DNA of 64,000 bases, from positions 1 to 64,000 of the forward strand of contig CALFXE010000089.1 of NCBI GenBank assembly GCA_937927845.1, written 5' to 3'. The DNA comes from an uncultured Paludibacter sp. (GTDB taxonomy: Bacteria > Bacteroidota > Bacteroidia > Bacteroidales > Paludibacteraceae). Shown piece by piece: positions 1-7,779 of the stretch. Under the pieces are notes generated by a model. The model ran no database searches. It was not told the DNA's origin and saw nothing but the letters and a program-made list of their open reading frames with translations. Positions within the stretch are counted from its first letter, which is position 1, and every line of letters begins with the position of its first letter. Made by a program: the position numbers and the translations under genes.

Positions 1-37
1 TATCAAAAATCAATGGGTTAGTAATGCAGTGGGGTTT

Positions 38-622
38 TTAGACAGTTTGACGGTTTGGGAAAGGCTGATTGTATATCATATCTAATACTTCATCTACCGA
101 TTGCTCGAATGTTTCATGAAATTGCTTTGTTAGTTCCTGAGGTGCAAGATTTTTTAAACAATCGCTAAGAAACATCTTGCCTAAAACCGAACTGCTACCT
201 TCATCACCAAGTACATATCCCAAAGATTTTACGTTTTTGATAATTTCATTGCCATCATACATTCCTGTGTTAGACCCTGTTCCAAGTATACATGCTATTC
301 CCTTTTCGCTACCAAACAATGAGCGACCGGCAGCTAATAAATCGCTGTAAACCGATGTTGGCACTCTAAATTGAGAAATTAACGAGGCTTTAACTGTGTT
401 TTTCTTCTCTTCGGATGTACAGCCTGCGCCGTAAAAAAATATTTCGTCTAATTTACGTGTAAAAAACTGTTCAGGAAGCTGTAAACGAATAACTCGACTA
501 ATCTCCCTCCTCGTTTGGAAAAAAGGATTAATACCCTCTGTGAAAGCATGTTCCATGACATGGCTACCTTCAACTAAACTCCATTCTGCTTTTGTAGATC
601 CACTTTCTGCTATTAGTCTCAT
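38..622 (-). CDS. BadF/BadG-family amino-sugar kinase, 3' end apparently damaged
   Basis: The protein begins MRLIAESGSTKAEW, the phosphate-1 motif of the ASKHA-fold BadF/BadG/BcrA/BcrD family that includes N-acetylglucosamine and N-acetylmuramic acid kinases. It also carries the family words GINPFFQT, FYGAGC, SDLLAAGRSL, CILGTGSN and LGDEGS. I start it at the ATG at 622 because the longer frame only adds unrelated residues before the conserved core. Family members are about 280 residues; this one stops at about 194, just after the conserved QPFPNR. Past the TAA, the same frame reads ITNPLIFD, which resembles the family's next segment, so a nonsense mutation or small indel is likely, or a sequence error near the window edge. 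Next to murQ, namZ and a symporter it may be a MurNAc kinase (MurK-like); that role is inferred from context. Confidence 0.75.
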   Translation of the reverse strand: MRLIAESGSTKAEWSLVEGSHVMEHAFTEGINPFFQTRREISRVIRLQLPEQFFTRKLDEIFFYGAGCTSEEKKNTVKASLISQFRVPTSVYSDLLAAGRSLFGSEKGIACILGTGSNTGMYDGNEIIKNVKSLGYVLGDEGSSSVLGKMFLSDCLKNLAPQELTKQFHETFEQSVDEVLDMIYNQPFPNRQTV

Positions 623-667
623 AATTATATTAGTATTAGTACTGTATACATGATGATTCAACCGTTG

Positions 668-675
668 CAAAGTTA
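668..675 (-). promoter_or_regulatory. Putative -7 box for the sugar kinase
   Basis: On the minus strand this reads TAACTTTG, matching the Bacteroidetes -7 consensus TAnnTTTG, about 45 nt upstream of the chosen ATG at 622. I found no good TTG -33 box at the usual distance, so the call rests on one element. Confidence 0.4.
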
Positions 676-867
676 ATTAAATAATTTTATATTTATCATG
701 TTTTTTCCTTTACAAATGATTTTTTGTGTTAAATTATATATCTATAATATAAAATAACTTAAAATAAATGCTTAATATTTAATTGTGCAAGATATGTAAA
801 TATTTGATATTCAGTGATATAATCTTTAGAATAGCCTGTTATTTGCTTTCTCATGCTGTTGGTGTTG
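676..867. other. Intergenic spacer between divergent genes, no gene seen
   Basis: The gap between the kinase start (622) and the beta-helix protein (968) is about 345 bp and very AT-rich. It holds one -7 box for the kinase and one full promoter for the beta-helix gene; the rest shows no ORF with coding character and no stable RNA-like structure that I could see. Confidence 0.5.
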
Positions 868-898
868 TTGTTCACTCTAATTTATATGTATAACTTTG
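868..898 (+). promoter_or_regulatory. Bacteroidetes-type promoter of the beta-helix T9SS protein
   Basis: A TTG at 868-870, a 20-nt spacer and TAACTTTG at 891-898 match the -33 and -7 elements used by the Bacteroidetes primary sigma factor. The -7 box lies about 70 nt upstream of the ATG at 968. Confidence 0.65.
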
Positions 899-967
899 AC
901 ATCAAGTTAATGAATTTATTTTTTTAATAATTTAATCTTATATTACTAATTTAAAACATGTCGCCTT

Positions 968-2740
968 ATGAAAAAAATTTTTACTTTTCTTCTTATTGTA
1001 GCTCTATCAACAGGGGTTGTTTTGTCTGATGCACTTCCTGCAGGTAATTATTATGCTCCAAATGACCCAGGTGATGGTAGTACTTTCTACATATCTCTGA
1101 CCGACGCTTTTACTGCAATTAATGACAACGGAATTGCAGGAAATATTACGTTGTATATCAATGGTGATATTACGCAAACTACAAATGTGGGACTAATTAA
1201 TCCATCCGAGTATACCATAACTATTCGTCCCGATTCAGATGTAGATAGAACGATAACGTTTGACCAAGCTAATGATAATGCGGGACCTTCGGGAGCATTA
1301 TGTATAGGTATTAAATCGAGTAGAGCCTGGGCTGATTTAGGTACAGCTCAAAATATCATCATCGATGGTTTTGCTGAGGGAGGTTCTACTCGACGTCTAA
1401 AAATCATGACTTCGGATACTCAGAATACCGGAAATGGTCCTATTGTGATATTAAACGATAGTAAGGATATTACGGTAAGAAATACCATCATTGAGCATAA
1501 AGGAGCTACAGGTGGAACATCCGGTTATGGGATATATATCCGTTGCCAAACCGATAGGGGTGTAAATACTATGCCTCAGAATGTAACTATTGAGAACAAT
1601 CACATCACCTGTAAGAAAAACAGTGCTTTTCAAGGTATAGGAACCTATGCCAATGCTGCTCCTGCTATTACAGCTTCTGGCGTGGTAATTAAAGATAATT
1701 ACATCGATGCACGTACAAGAGGTATCTTTTTAAATCATGTAAATAGTATCGAAATATCGGGCAATGAGTTTCATGTAGTTCAAACCAATGCTTCTACCTT
1801 AAGTTCAGGTATTATGGGAAATGGGGGACTCTCAGGAGATATTATGGTACAAGGAAATAACTTTGCAGAATTAAAAACCTACAATTCAACTACAGGCGAT
1901 TACGGCATGAAAGGTATAATTGCAAGTGGAGGTGGTACGTGGTATATTGACAATAATTTCTTTGGAGGAGTAGATAAAAGCTTTGGTGATGGATTTTGTA
2001 TGTTACAAACTGTCCGTGTAGGTTCTACTTGTGTGATAAGACACAATACATTTTATATGAAATCACTAACCAAGAAGCCTGTATCTAATGTTGAAGCCCC
2101 ATCAGCTGCAGATCCTTCTTATTGTGCCATCAATATTGCTGCAGGTACGCCTGAAATAAGCAATAATATTTTCATCAGTGCAGAAACGGAAGTTCCAAAT
2201 TTCTTTATCCGAGGAACTAACGGAGGTACTTCTAATCATAATATTTTCTACTTTGATGCTGCGAATGAAAAAGCGTTTATTAACGGAACTTATGCTACCT
2301 TAGCTAATTATCAGACGGGAAGTGGTAAAGATGCAGATTCTAAATTTGTGAATGTGGAATTTTTCAATGCTGCTACCGGTGATTTAAGAATTGCGGGTGC
2401 TTCAGAAGCAGATGGTAATTTGGCTGTTCCTCGTCTTGCAGGTGTACTTAAAGATATCTTAGGTACTGAGCGTGATGAAACTACGTATGCCGGTGCTCAT
2501 GAGTCTGTTTTGCCTTTCTTATATACTTATGTGGATCAGTATCAACAGGAAGAGATTAAAATTAAACAAAATTATTCGGGTATTGAAATTGAATTGAATG
2601 GCTTGTCTGATATCGAATTATATAATATGAATGGTGTGCTACTCGATAAAGTTCGTACTGATGGTGTTTATTCTCATGAACTTGGTAAAGGTATGTTTAT
2701 TATTCGAATCAACGGGCAGTCGACCAAATTTGTAAGGTGA
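968..2740 (+). CDS. Secreted right-handed beta-helix protein with T9SS sorting domain
   Basis: The 590-residue protein opens with a Sec signal peptide (MKKIFTFLLIVALSTGVVLS). The middle is a parallel beta-helix-like repeat region with recurrent N-x-I/F turns, such as IIIDGF, ITVRNTIIEH, VTIENNHI, VVIKDNYI and IEISGNEF, as in pectate-lyase-like and surface-binding proteins. The last 45 or so residues (IELYNMNGVLLD ... GMFIIRINGQSTKFVR) look like a type A T9SS C-terminal sorting domain, so the protein should cross the outer membrane and be surface-attached or released. No catalytic residues can be assigned, so substrate and activity are unknown. It has its own promoter upstream and a hairpin terminator downstream and looks monocistronic. 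Confidence 0.85.
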   Translation: MKKIFTFLLIVALSTGVVLSDALPAGNYYAPNDPGDGSTFYISLTDAFTAINDNGIAGNITLYINGDITQTTNVGLINPSEYTITIRPDSDVDRTITFDQANDNAGPSGALCIGIKSSRAWADLGTAQNIIIDGFAEGGSTRRLKIMTSDTQNTGNGPIVILNDSKDITVRNTIIEHKGATGGTSGYGIYIRCQTDRGVNTMPQNVTIENNHITCKKNSAFQGIGTYANAAPAITASGVVIKDNYIDARTRGIFLNHVNSIEISGNEFHVVQTNASTLSSGIMGNGGLSGDIMVQGNNFAELKTYNSTTGDYGMKGIIASGGGTWYIDNNFFGGVDKSFGDGFCMLQTVRVGSTCVIRHNTFYMKSLTKKPVSNVEAPSAADPSYCAINIAAGTPEISNNIFISAETEVPNFFIRGTNGGTSNHNIFYFDAANEKAFINGTYATLANYQTGSGKDADSKFVNVEFFNAATGDLRIAGASEADGNLAVPRLAGVLKDILGTERDETTYAGAHESVLPFLYTYVDQYQQEEIKIKQNYSGIEIELNGLSDIELYNMNGVLLDKVRTDGVYSHELGKGMFIIRINGQSTKFVR

Positions 2741-2771
2741 TTTTTTCGATGATTGTGTGATTTATTGTTTG

Positions 2772-2811
2772 AAAAGCTGTTGTAAATTGTAAAATTTGCA
2801 GCAGCTTTTTT
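2772..2811 (+). terminator. Rho-independent terminator after the beta-helix gene
   Basis: An AAAGCTGTTGTAAA / TTTGCAGCAGCTTT inverted repeat (with G-T pairs) is followed by a run of T, 31 nt after the stop codon. Confidence 0.75.
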
Positions 2812-2910
2812 AAATTCTACATTAAATGCTGTTTCAAATATTGATTAAACTATCACGAAAAATGCTTCATCCTGAAAATCAATATCAAATCAATAATAAA
2901 ACTAAAAAGG

Positions 2911-4056
2911 TTATTTTGTAATCGCTCCGGCTACTGCGTTTGATACTAATGCTCTAAGTTGTGTTATAGAACTTTTATCATAAGGATGAACACGGTTGGT
3001 AAGTAATATAATTGCAATGCCGGTGTCAGGGTCTATAACTATTGAAGTGCCTGTGTATCCTGTGTGAGAATAAGTGTGTTTACTCAAAAAATCACCTTTA
3101 CAGGATGAATATGCTGATGAGTTGTCCCAGCCCGGTGTGCGACCAAATTCTGAATATTTATCCGGTACGGTAGTGAGTACATTTACTGATAACGGACTTA
3201 ATATCCTCTTTCCATTTAGTGCACCATTGTTTAGCATTGCCATAGCAAATTTTGCCATGTCATCCGCATTTGAAAATAAGCCAGCATTACCTGATATTCC
3301 ATCTTTCAACTCTCTTGCTAATGGGTCGTGTACTATGCCACGTAATACTGAATTGTCGTCCTGCATTTCTGTGGGTGCAATAAGTCTTAATTTCTTAGTG
3401 TCAGGACAAAACATTGTATTTTTCATTCCTAAATTATCAAAAATATTCTTTTTTGTAAAATCACTAAGATTATTATCGGTTACTGTTTCAATGATTTTTT
3501 GTAAAGTTATGTAGTTCAGACAACTATATGTAAATTCTTTACCGGGTTTACTCTGCTTTTTACACTTTAAGATATATTGCATCAGTGCATCCTGATTTTT
3601 ATTCATATCACTTTTTACTTGTTTTACCGGAGGATAAGGAGGTAATCCCGATAGATGTGTGAGTAAATGTATTATCTGTATTTTTTTATCAAAATTAGGA
3701 ATGTACATCGATACCGGATCTGTAAGTCGTAACTGTCCTCTTTCTGCAAGTAGCATTATTGAAGTTGCGGTAGCAATGGGTTTAGTCATAGAAGCTAAAT
3801 CGAAGATTGTATTAGTGGTCATTTTCTCTACCTTTGGAAAAACCTGCCTGTTACCATAAGCTTTTTTGTATAATATCTTTTCGGATGATACTATGCAAAG
3901 TACCGCACCGGGGATTTCGTTCTTCTCAATTGATTGAAGTATTACTTTGTCAACATATTTAATTTTCTGTCTATCTAATTTGATTTCAGACGCTTGCTTT
4001 TGTCCGAAAATCGGTAAGCATAGAATGATGCTTAAAGTTAAAATGAGTTGTTTCAT
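2911..4056 (-). CDS. Secreted serine hydrolase, beta-lactamase class C / S12 family
   Basis: The 381-residue protein has a signal peptide (MKQLILTLSIILCLPIFGQ) and the penicillin-binding/class C beta-lactamase fold. SxxK is S89-M-T-K92 in DLASMTKPIA, the second motif appears as Y-S-C (in FTYSCLNY) rather than Y-x-N, and the third is HTG in YSHTGYTG. Families of this kind act on peptidoglycan peptides or small esters in the periplasm. In Bacteroidetes a similar domain is often fused to the glucosaminidase NagZ; here it stands alone. It is the last gene of murQ - spoIID - serine hydrolase (18 nt after the SpoIID gene). A cell-wall recycling role fits, but the substrate is not shown. Resistance activity should not be assumed from the fold. 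Confidence 0.85.
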   Translation of the reverse strand: MKQLILTLSIILCLPIFGQKQASEIKLDRQKIKYVDKVILQSIEKNEIPGAVLCIVSSEKILYKKAYGNRQVFPKVEKMTTNTIFDLASMTKPIATATSIMLLAERGQLRLTDPVSMYIPNFDKKIQIIHLLTHLSGLPPYPPVKQVKSDMNKNQDALMQYILKCKKQSKPGKEFTYSCLNYITLQKIIETVTDNNLSDFTKKNIFDNLGMKNTMFCPDTKKLRLIAPTEMQDDNSVLRGIVHDPLARELKDGISGNAGLFSNADDMAKFAMAMLNNGALNGKRILSPLSVNVLTTVPDKYSEFGRTPGWDNSSAYSSCKGDFLSKHTYSHTGYTGTSIVIDPDTGIAIILLTNRVHPYDKSSITQLRALVSNAVAGAITK

Positions 4057-4074
4057 ACGTTTAAATTTACCTTT

Positions 4075-5430
4075 TCAGTAGAGTCTTTCCAAGTTTGAAC
4101 CCGGAAAGTAATGTTTTAATATTTCCTGATACGAGTAGCCTTTCGTACTCATTACTGCTGCACCAATTTGGCATAATCCTACACCATGTCCCCAGCCTGC
4201 TCCCCTAAGTGTAAAAGATATAGGAATAGCGGAATTTGACGTTTTACTTAGTTGCCTTTCTACTACAAAAGCTGAACTGTAAAGATGCGATTTTGATAAT
4301 GCTTTGCGTATTTCTAATTCTTTGCCTATTGTAATACTTTTGTCAGTTCCAGTGATTTTTAATCTGATTATTCTTCCTGATTCTCCACGCTCCAAAGGTA
4401 TTAAATCCTTAATTTCTCCTATATCTATATTTAATTTCTCCTTTAGAAGTTGTTGTAATTCACTTTGTTCCAATTTAACTTCCCATCTATAAAAATCAGG
4501 AGTTTCCTGGTCGTAGTTATTCAGCATTTGTGAAATCACCGCCTTGTCGGTTGTATTACAAAATGATTCAGGATTGCCAAGTATCCATTTCTTTGCATTT
4601 TCTTCCTGTGTCAAATCCATATTATATCCATCATCAATTGAATTATTGTCTATTACTTTCAAAAGATATGGATGATGCACCGATTCCCATGTGTTTTCAA
4701 ATAGTTCGGTAACGCCTCCGCAGCATTTATAAAATCTGGCGTCACAAATTTTGCCATCGAAAATCAGTGATTCTCCGCGTGTCAGTTGTAATGCTTCGGC
4801 GACTTTTGGTGAACTTACCATAGTAATTCCTTGGTAACGTTGACAATGGTCGTCTGCACAAACATCGAACCTGTCATGATCTTCACGATCATACCATTTA
4901 ATATAGCCATCTTCCGTTTTGTTAAAGGTGGTATAATCAGCATTCTTTACCTCTTTACTTTTTTCTAATTGAGCCAATAACCAGCTTCTTGATATAACAG
5001 CATGTGCTTTAAGCAATTCAAGTGACGAAGTCGAACTCATCTCTGATGATATAACACTAAGCAAATATTCTTCAAGTGACAGAATATTAACAGCCGTTAT
5101 CTTACCATTTTCTGCATAGAATTTCAAATCTCCTCTAAAACGTTGATTTTCTGCTCGTTCCCAATGGAACTGAACACCTATGATTACATCAAAGAGTTCA
5201 AAGTCACAAGTCTGTTCGTTCTGTGGCGTAAGTATTATACCTCCTTTATACACTTGTTCATAATCACCAATCTTTAGTACAATAGATTTATTGTCTGAAA
5301 TGCTTACAATACCTTTAAGGTCTTTAAACTCTTGATTATCATCGCCAAGTATGAATTTCCCATTCAGTTTAAATTGTATAGCTTCTCCACTGACAATTCC
5401 AATATGTATAACAGGATCTGATTTATGCAT
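4075..5430 (-). CDS. SpoIID/LytB domain protein
   Basis: Two SpoIID landmarks are clear: the central LSLEEYLLSVISSEMSS ... ELLKAHAVISRSW block, with the Glu of the SEM word at the position of the catalytic acid of Bacillus SpoIID, and the C-terminal GAGWGHGVGLCQIGA ... YSYQEILKHYFPGS block. SpoIID enzymes are lytic transglycosylases acting on glycan strands that lack peptide stems. The 451-residue protein has no evident signal peptide, so its export route is unclear. The ATG at 5430 lies 2 nt after the murQ stop, so the two are cotranscribed and perhaps translationally coupled; the serine hydrolase follows. Trimming denuded wall fragments for salvage is inferred from context. Confidence 0.87.
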   Translation of the reverse strand: MHKSDPVIHIGIVSGEAIQFKLNGKFILGDDNQEFKDLKGIVSISDNKSIVLKIGDYEQVYKGGIILTPQNEQTCDFELFDVIIGVQFHWERAENQRFRGDLKFYAENGKITAVNILSLEEYLLSVISSEMSSTSSLELLKAHAVISRSWLLAQLEKSKEVKNADYTTFNKTEDGYIKWYDREDHDRFDVCADDHCQRYQGITMVSSPKVAEALQLTRGESLIFDGKICDARFYKCCGGVTELFENTWESVHHPYLLKVIDNNSIDDGYNMDLTQEENAKKWILGNPESFCNTTDKAVISQMLNNYDQETPDFYRWEVKLEQSELQQLLKEKLNIDIGEIKDLIPLERGESGRIIRLKITGTDKSITIGKELEIRKALSKSHLYSSAFVVERQLSKTSNSAIPISFTLRGAGWGHGVGLCQIGAAVMSTKGYSYQEILKHYFPGSNLERLY

Positions 5431-5432
5431 GA

Positions 5433-6242
5433 TTATCCTTTTTTATATGCATCCAAAACTTTTTTGACCGAACCATATTCTAATAATAAGCTTTTTGCTT
5501 CTTCTTTGGGTAATCCTAATTCTTCAACTATCATTCTTGTGCCTCTCTCAACTAACTTCTTGTTGGTCAGTTGCATGTTCACCATTTTATTGCCTTTCAC
5601 GCGCCCCATTTTTATCATCAACACAGTAGAAATCATATTAAGAATCAGTTTCTGTGCTGTTCCTGCTTTCATACGTGTACTACCGGTTACAAATTCGGGT
5701 CCGACTACCGCCTCAATAGGATGTTCGGCTGCTAAGGATAAAGGAGAGCCGGGATTGCAAGTAATACCGCCAGTCAGTAAACCCTCTTCTCTTGCTTTTT
5801 GTATACCTCCAATTACGTAAGGTGTTGTACCTGAAGCTGCAATGCCTATTACTGTGTCCAACTTGTTAATGTCGTAGACTTCCATATCTTTCCACGCTTG
5901 CTCTGTATTGTCTTCTGCTGATTCTACGGCTTTGCGCAATGCTGTGTCGCCTCCCGCTATCAGCCCTATTATTATACCGTGCGACACTCCGAATGTTGGT
6001 GGTATTTCCGATGCATCTAATACGCCCAATCGTCCGCTGGTACCGGCTCCTATATAAAAAACACGACCACCAAGTTGCATTCTTTCTAATATCTTGTCAA
6101 TCAATACTTCAATTTGCGGAAGTACTTTTTGTATTGCTAAATAAATTTTCGCATCTTCTTCGTTAATACCCGTTAATAATTCGTTTATCGACATTCTGTC
6201 TAAATGAGGAAAGCGAGATGGTGATTCTGTTATACTTACCAT
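5433..6242 (-). CDS. murQ: N-acetylmuramic acid 6-phosphate etherase
   Basis: MurQ cleaves the lactyl ether of MurNAc-6-phosphate to GlcNAc-6-phosphate and D-lactate in the cytoplasm, the defining step of peptidoglycan amino-sugar recycling. The 269-residue protein has the SIS-domain phosphosugar loop GAGTSGRLGVLDASE at about residues 65-79, ending in the Glu that aligns with the catalytic acid of E. coli MurQ, and AVESAED carrying the second conserved acid. It also has PEFVTGSTRMKAGTAQK. Length is slightly below the usual 290-300, with a complete core. It is first in a three-gene operon with the SpoIID and serine hydrolase genes and diverges from namZ. Confidence 0.96.
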   Translation of the reverse strand: MVSITESPSRFPHLDRMSINELLTGINEEDAKIYLAIQKVLPQIEVLIDKILERMQLGGRVFYIGAGTSGRLGVLDASEIPPTFGVSHGIIIGLIAGGDTALRKAVESAEDNTEQAWKDMEVYDINKLDTVIGIAASGTTPYVIGGIQKAREEGLLTGGITCNPGSPLSLAAEHPIEAVVGPEFVTGSTRMKAGTAQKLILNMISTVLMIKMGRVKGNKMVNMQLTNKKLVERGTRMIVEELGLPKEEAKSLLLEYGSVKKVLDAYKKG

Positions 6243-6313
6243 TATTTTATTAATTAAATGTTAAAAATAATAAATAACATTTTTTATAGATTAAAAAGAT
6301 GTTTTTATGTTTG

Positions 6314-6344
6314 CAAAAGTAGTATTTTTGAATGAAATAAACAA
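6314..6344 (-). promoter_or_regulatory. Promoter of the murQ operon, overlapping a divergent -7 box
   Basis: Minus strand: TTG at 6344-6342, 20-nt spacer, TACTTTTG at 6321-6314, a good Bacteroidetes promoter about 70 nt before murQ. On the plus strand the adjacent TATTTTTG (6323-6330) is a possible -7 box towards namZ, though without a clear -33. The two boxes are back to back, so polymerases for murQ and namZ would compete or be jointly controlled. Confidence 0.6.
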
Positions 6345-6348
6345 TAAT

Positions 6349-6376
6349 AATCACAAATTACTAATCACTAATCATT
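6349..6376 (+). repeat. Heptamer repeat array, 4 units
   Basis: Four consecutive 7-mers AATCACA, AATTACT, AATCACT, AATCATT. They belong to the same degenerate heptamer family found at 7676, 33574, 40282 and 57607. Confidence 0.8.
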
Positions 6377-6382
6377 ATACCA

Positions 6383-6431
6383 CATTGACATTACTTGTCC
6401 CGATTTATCGGGATTAACACATTATTTATAT
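6383..6431 (+). repeat. Octamer unit, TCCCGAT palindrome and duplicated 39-nt leader before namZ
   Basis: An octamer CATTGACA is followed by the 16-nt palindrome TCCCGATTTATCGGGA (6398-6413) and an AT-rich tail that ends directly at the namZ ATG. Positions 6393-6431 are identical, base for base, to the minus strand of 26368-26330, which likewise ends directly at the hisF ATG. Confidence 0.9.
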
Positions 6432-7607
6432 ATGAAAAACCACAAATTATCCTTTTTACTTGCTTTTTTACTTTTTACTTCTTGTTTTACGACAGCACAA
6501 AATAATAAAGTTATTGTTGGTGCAGAACGTACAAATGAGTATTTGTATATGTTAAAAGATAAAAGAGTAGCACTATTCTCAAATCATACAGGTATAGTAC
6601 ACGGTAAACATATTATTGATGTTTTACTTGAAAATAATATTAATGTAACCGCGGTTTTTTCTCCTGAACATGGTTTTAGAGGTGATGCTGGAGCGGGTGA
6701 TTTAATAGCCAGCTCCGTAGATGAAAAAACAGGTGTACCTATTATATCCTTGTTTGACGGTAAAAATGAAAAACCAACTTTAGAAGCTATGAGCAAGTTT
6801 GATGTTGTAGTAGTTGATATTCAGGATGTTGGCTTGCGTTATTATACGTACCCCATAACTATGGTAAGATTGATGGAAGCTTGTGCTAAGCAGCAAAAGA
6901 CGATGTTAATCCTTGATCGTCCAAATCCCAACGGTCATTATGTAGATGGACCTATACTCGACATGAAGTATAAGTCCGGTGTCGGATGGCTACCTATACC
7001 TGTGGTTCACGGACTAACATTAGGCGAACTTGCGCAAATGGTTAATGGTGAAAAATGGCTGCCTAATGATTTGATATGCAATATAAAAGTGATTACTTGC
7101 TTAAACTATACTCATCAGACTTTGTATACATTGTCTATTCCGCCTTCACCAAATTTGCCGAATATGACATCTATATATTTGTATCCTTCTATATGTTTCT
7201 TTGAAGCCACTCCGGTAAGTCTGGGTAGAGGAACAGATTTACCATTTCAGATATATGGTCACCCCAATATGCAAGGTTATGACTTTACATTTACACCCAA
7301 AAGTATGAAGTCGGCTTTGCGTCCACCTCAACAGGATAGATTGTGCTATGGCGTGAACCTCAGCGGATTGTATCATAAAGATATTTGGTCGAAAGGTATA
7401 GATTTATCTTATTTGATTGATGCATACCGTAACTTAAATATGGATAATTTTTTCTTTAGTCCATTTTTTGAAAAGCTAATAGGAGTAGATTATGTACGGA
7501 AAATGATTGTACAAGGAAAAAATGCTGACGAAATAAAAGCAATGTGGCAAAATGATGTGAATTTATTTATAAAACAACGAAAACCATATTTGCTTTATGA
7601 AGAATAA
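6432..7607 (+). CDS. namZ: Exo-beta-N-acetylmuramidase NamZ family (DUF1343)
   Basis: This 391-residue exported protein carries the DUF1343 core: VALFSNHTGI, FSPEHGFRG, DVGLRYYTYPITM, LDRPNPNGHYVDGP, VHGLTLGELAQM and FEATPVSLGRGTD. The family founder, Bacillus subtilis NamZ (YbbC), removes MurNAc from the non-reducing end of wall fragments. The N-terminus MKNHKLSFLLAFLLFTSCFTTAQ is a signal peptide; Cys18 gives it a weak lipobox, so it may be a lipoprotein. It diverges from murQ and precedes the symporter, matching a release-import-etherase pathway. Its start codon directly abuts a dispersed repeat (6393-6431), so its 5' leader is made of repeat sequence. The gene symbol is assigned by family, not by demonstrated activity. 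Confidence 0.88.
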   Translation: MKNHKLSFLLAFLLFTSCFTTAQNNKVIVGAERTNEYLYMLKDKRVALFSNHTGIVHGKHIIDVLLENNINVTAVFSPEHGFRGDAGAGDLIASSVDEKTGVPIISLFDGKNEKPTLEAMSKFDVVVVDIQDVGLRYYTYPITMVRLMEACAKQQKTMLILDRPNPNGHYVDGPILDMKYKSGVGWLPIPVVHGLTLGELAQMVNGEKWLPNDLICNIKVITCLNYTHQTLYTLSIPPSPNLPNMTSIYLYPSICFFEATPVSLGRGTDLPFQIYGHPNMQGYDFTFTPKSMKSALRPPQQDRLCYGVNLSGLYHKDIWSKGIDLSYLIDAYRNLNMDNFFFSPFFEKLIGVDYVRKMIVQGKNADEIKAMWQNDVNLFIKQRKPYLLYEE

Positions 7608-7646
7608 AATGTCGTATAATTATATATGATGTCCGCCAAACCAACG

Positions 7647-7673
7647 TAGAGACGCCCAATTTGGGCGTCTCTA
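7647..7673. repeat. REP-like palindrome with 13-bp arms
   Basis: Arms 7647-7659 (TAGAGACGCCCAA) and 7661-7673 pair perfectly around a single T. The outer word GTAGAGACG recurs as GTAGGGACG in the palindrome at 62908-62973, so both probably belong to one dispersed family. Lying after namZ it might also act as a hairpin at the mRNA 3' end. Confidence 0.75.
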
Positions 7674-7675
7674 TC

Positions 7676-7777
7676 AATCACTAATCACTAATCACTAATT
7701 ACCAATTACCAATTACCAATCACTAATCACTAATTACCAATCACCAATCACTAATCTCCAAACTCCAAACTAATCAC
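7676..7777 (+). repeat. Heptamer repeat array reaching the symporter start codon
   Basis: Thirteen in-phase 7-mers of the form AATCACT, AATTACC, AATCACC, AATCTCC and AAACTCC run from 7676 to 7766, followed by a 5-nt unit and AATCAC. The array ends 2 nt before the ATG at 7780, so it makes up the immediate 5' leader of the transporter gene. Confidence 0.9.
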
Positions 7778-7779
7778 AT

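Noticed and set aside
3074..3514. 146-residue plus-strand ORF inside the serine hydrolase gene
   Set aside because: The opposite strand has the conserved S12 motifs over the same bases, so this frame is a shadow.
2911..4056. Antibiotic-resistance beta-lactamase
   Set aside because: The S12 fold is shared with esterases and peptidases, and the operon context is wall recycling; nothing in the sequence shows beta-lactam hydrolysis.
5425..5820. 131-residue plus-strand ORF over murQ
   Set aside because: It overlaps the catalytic region of murQ in antisense and has no independent support.
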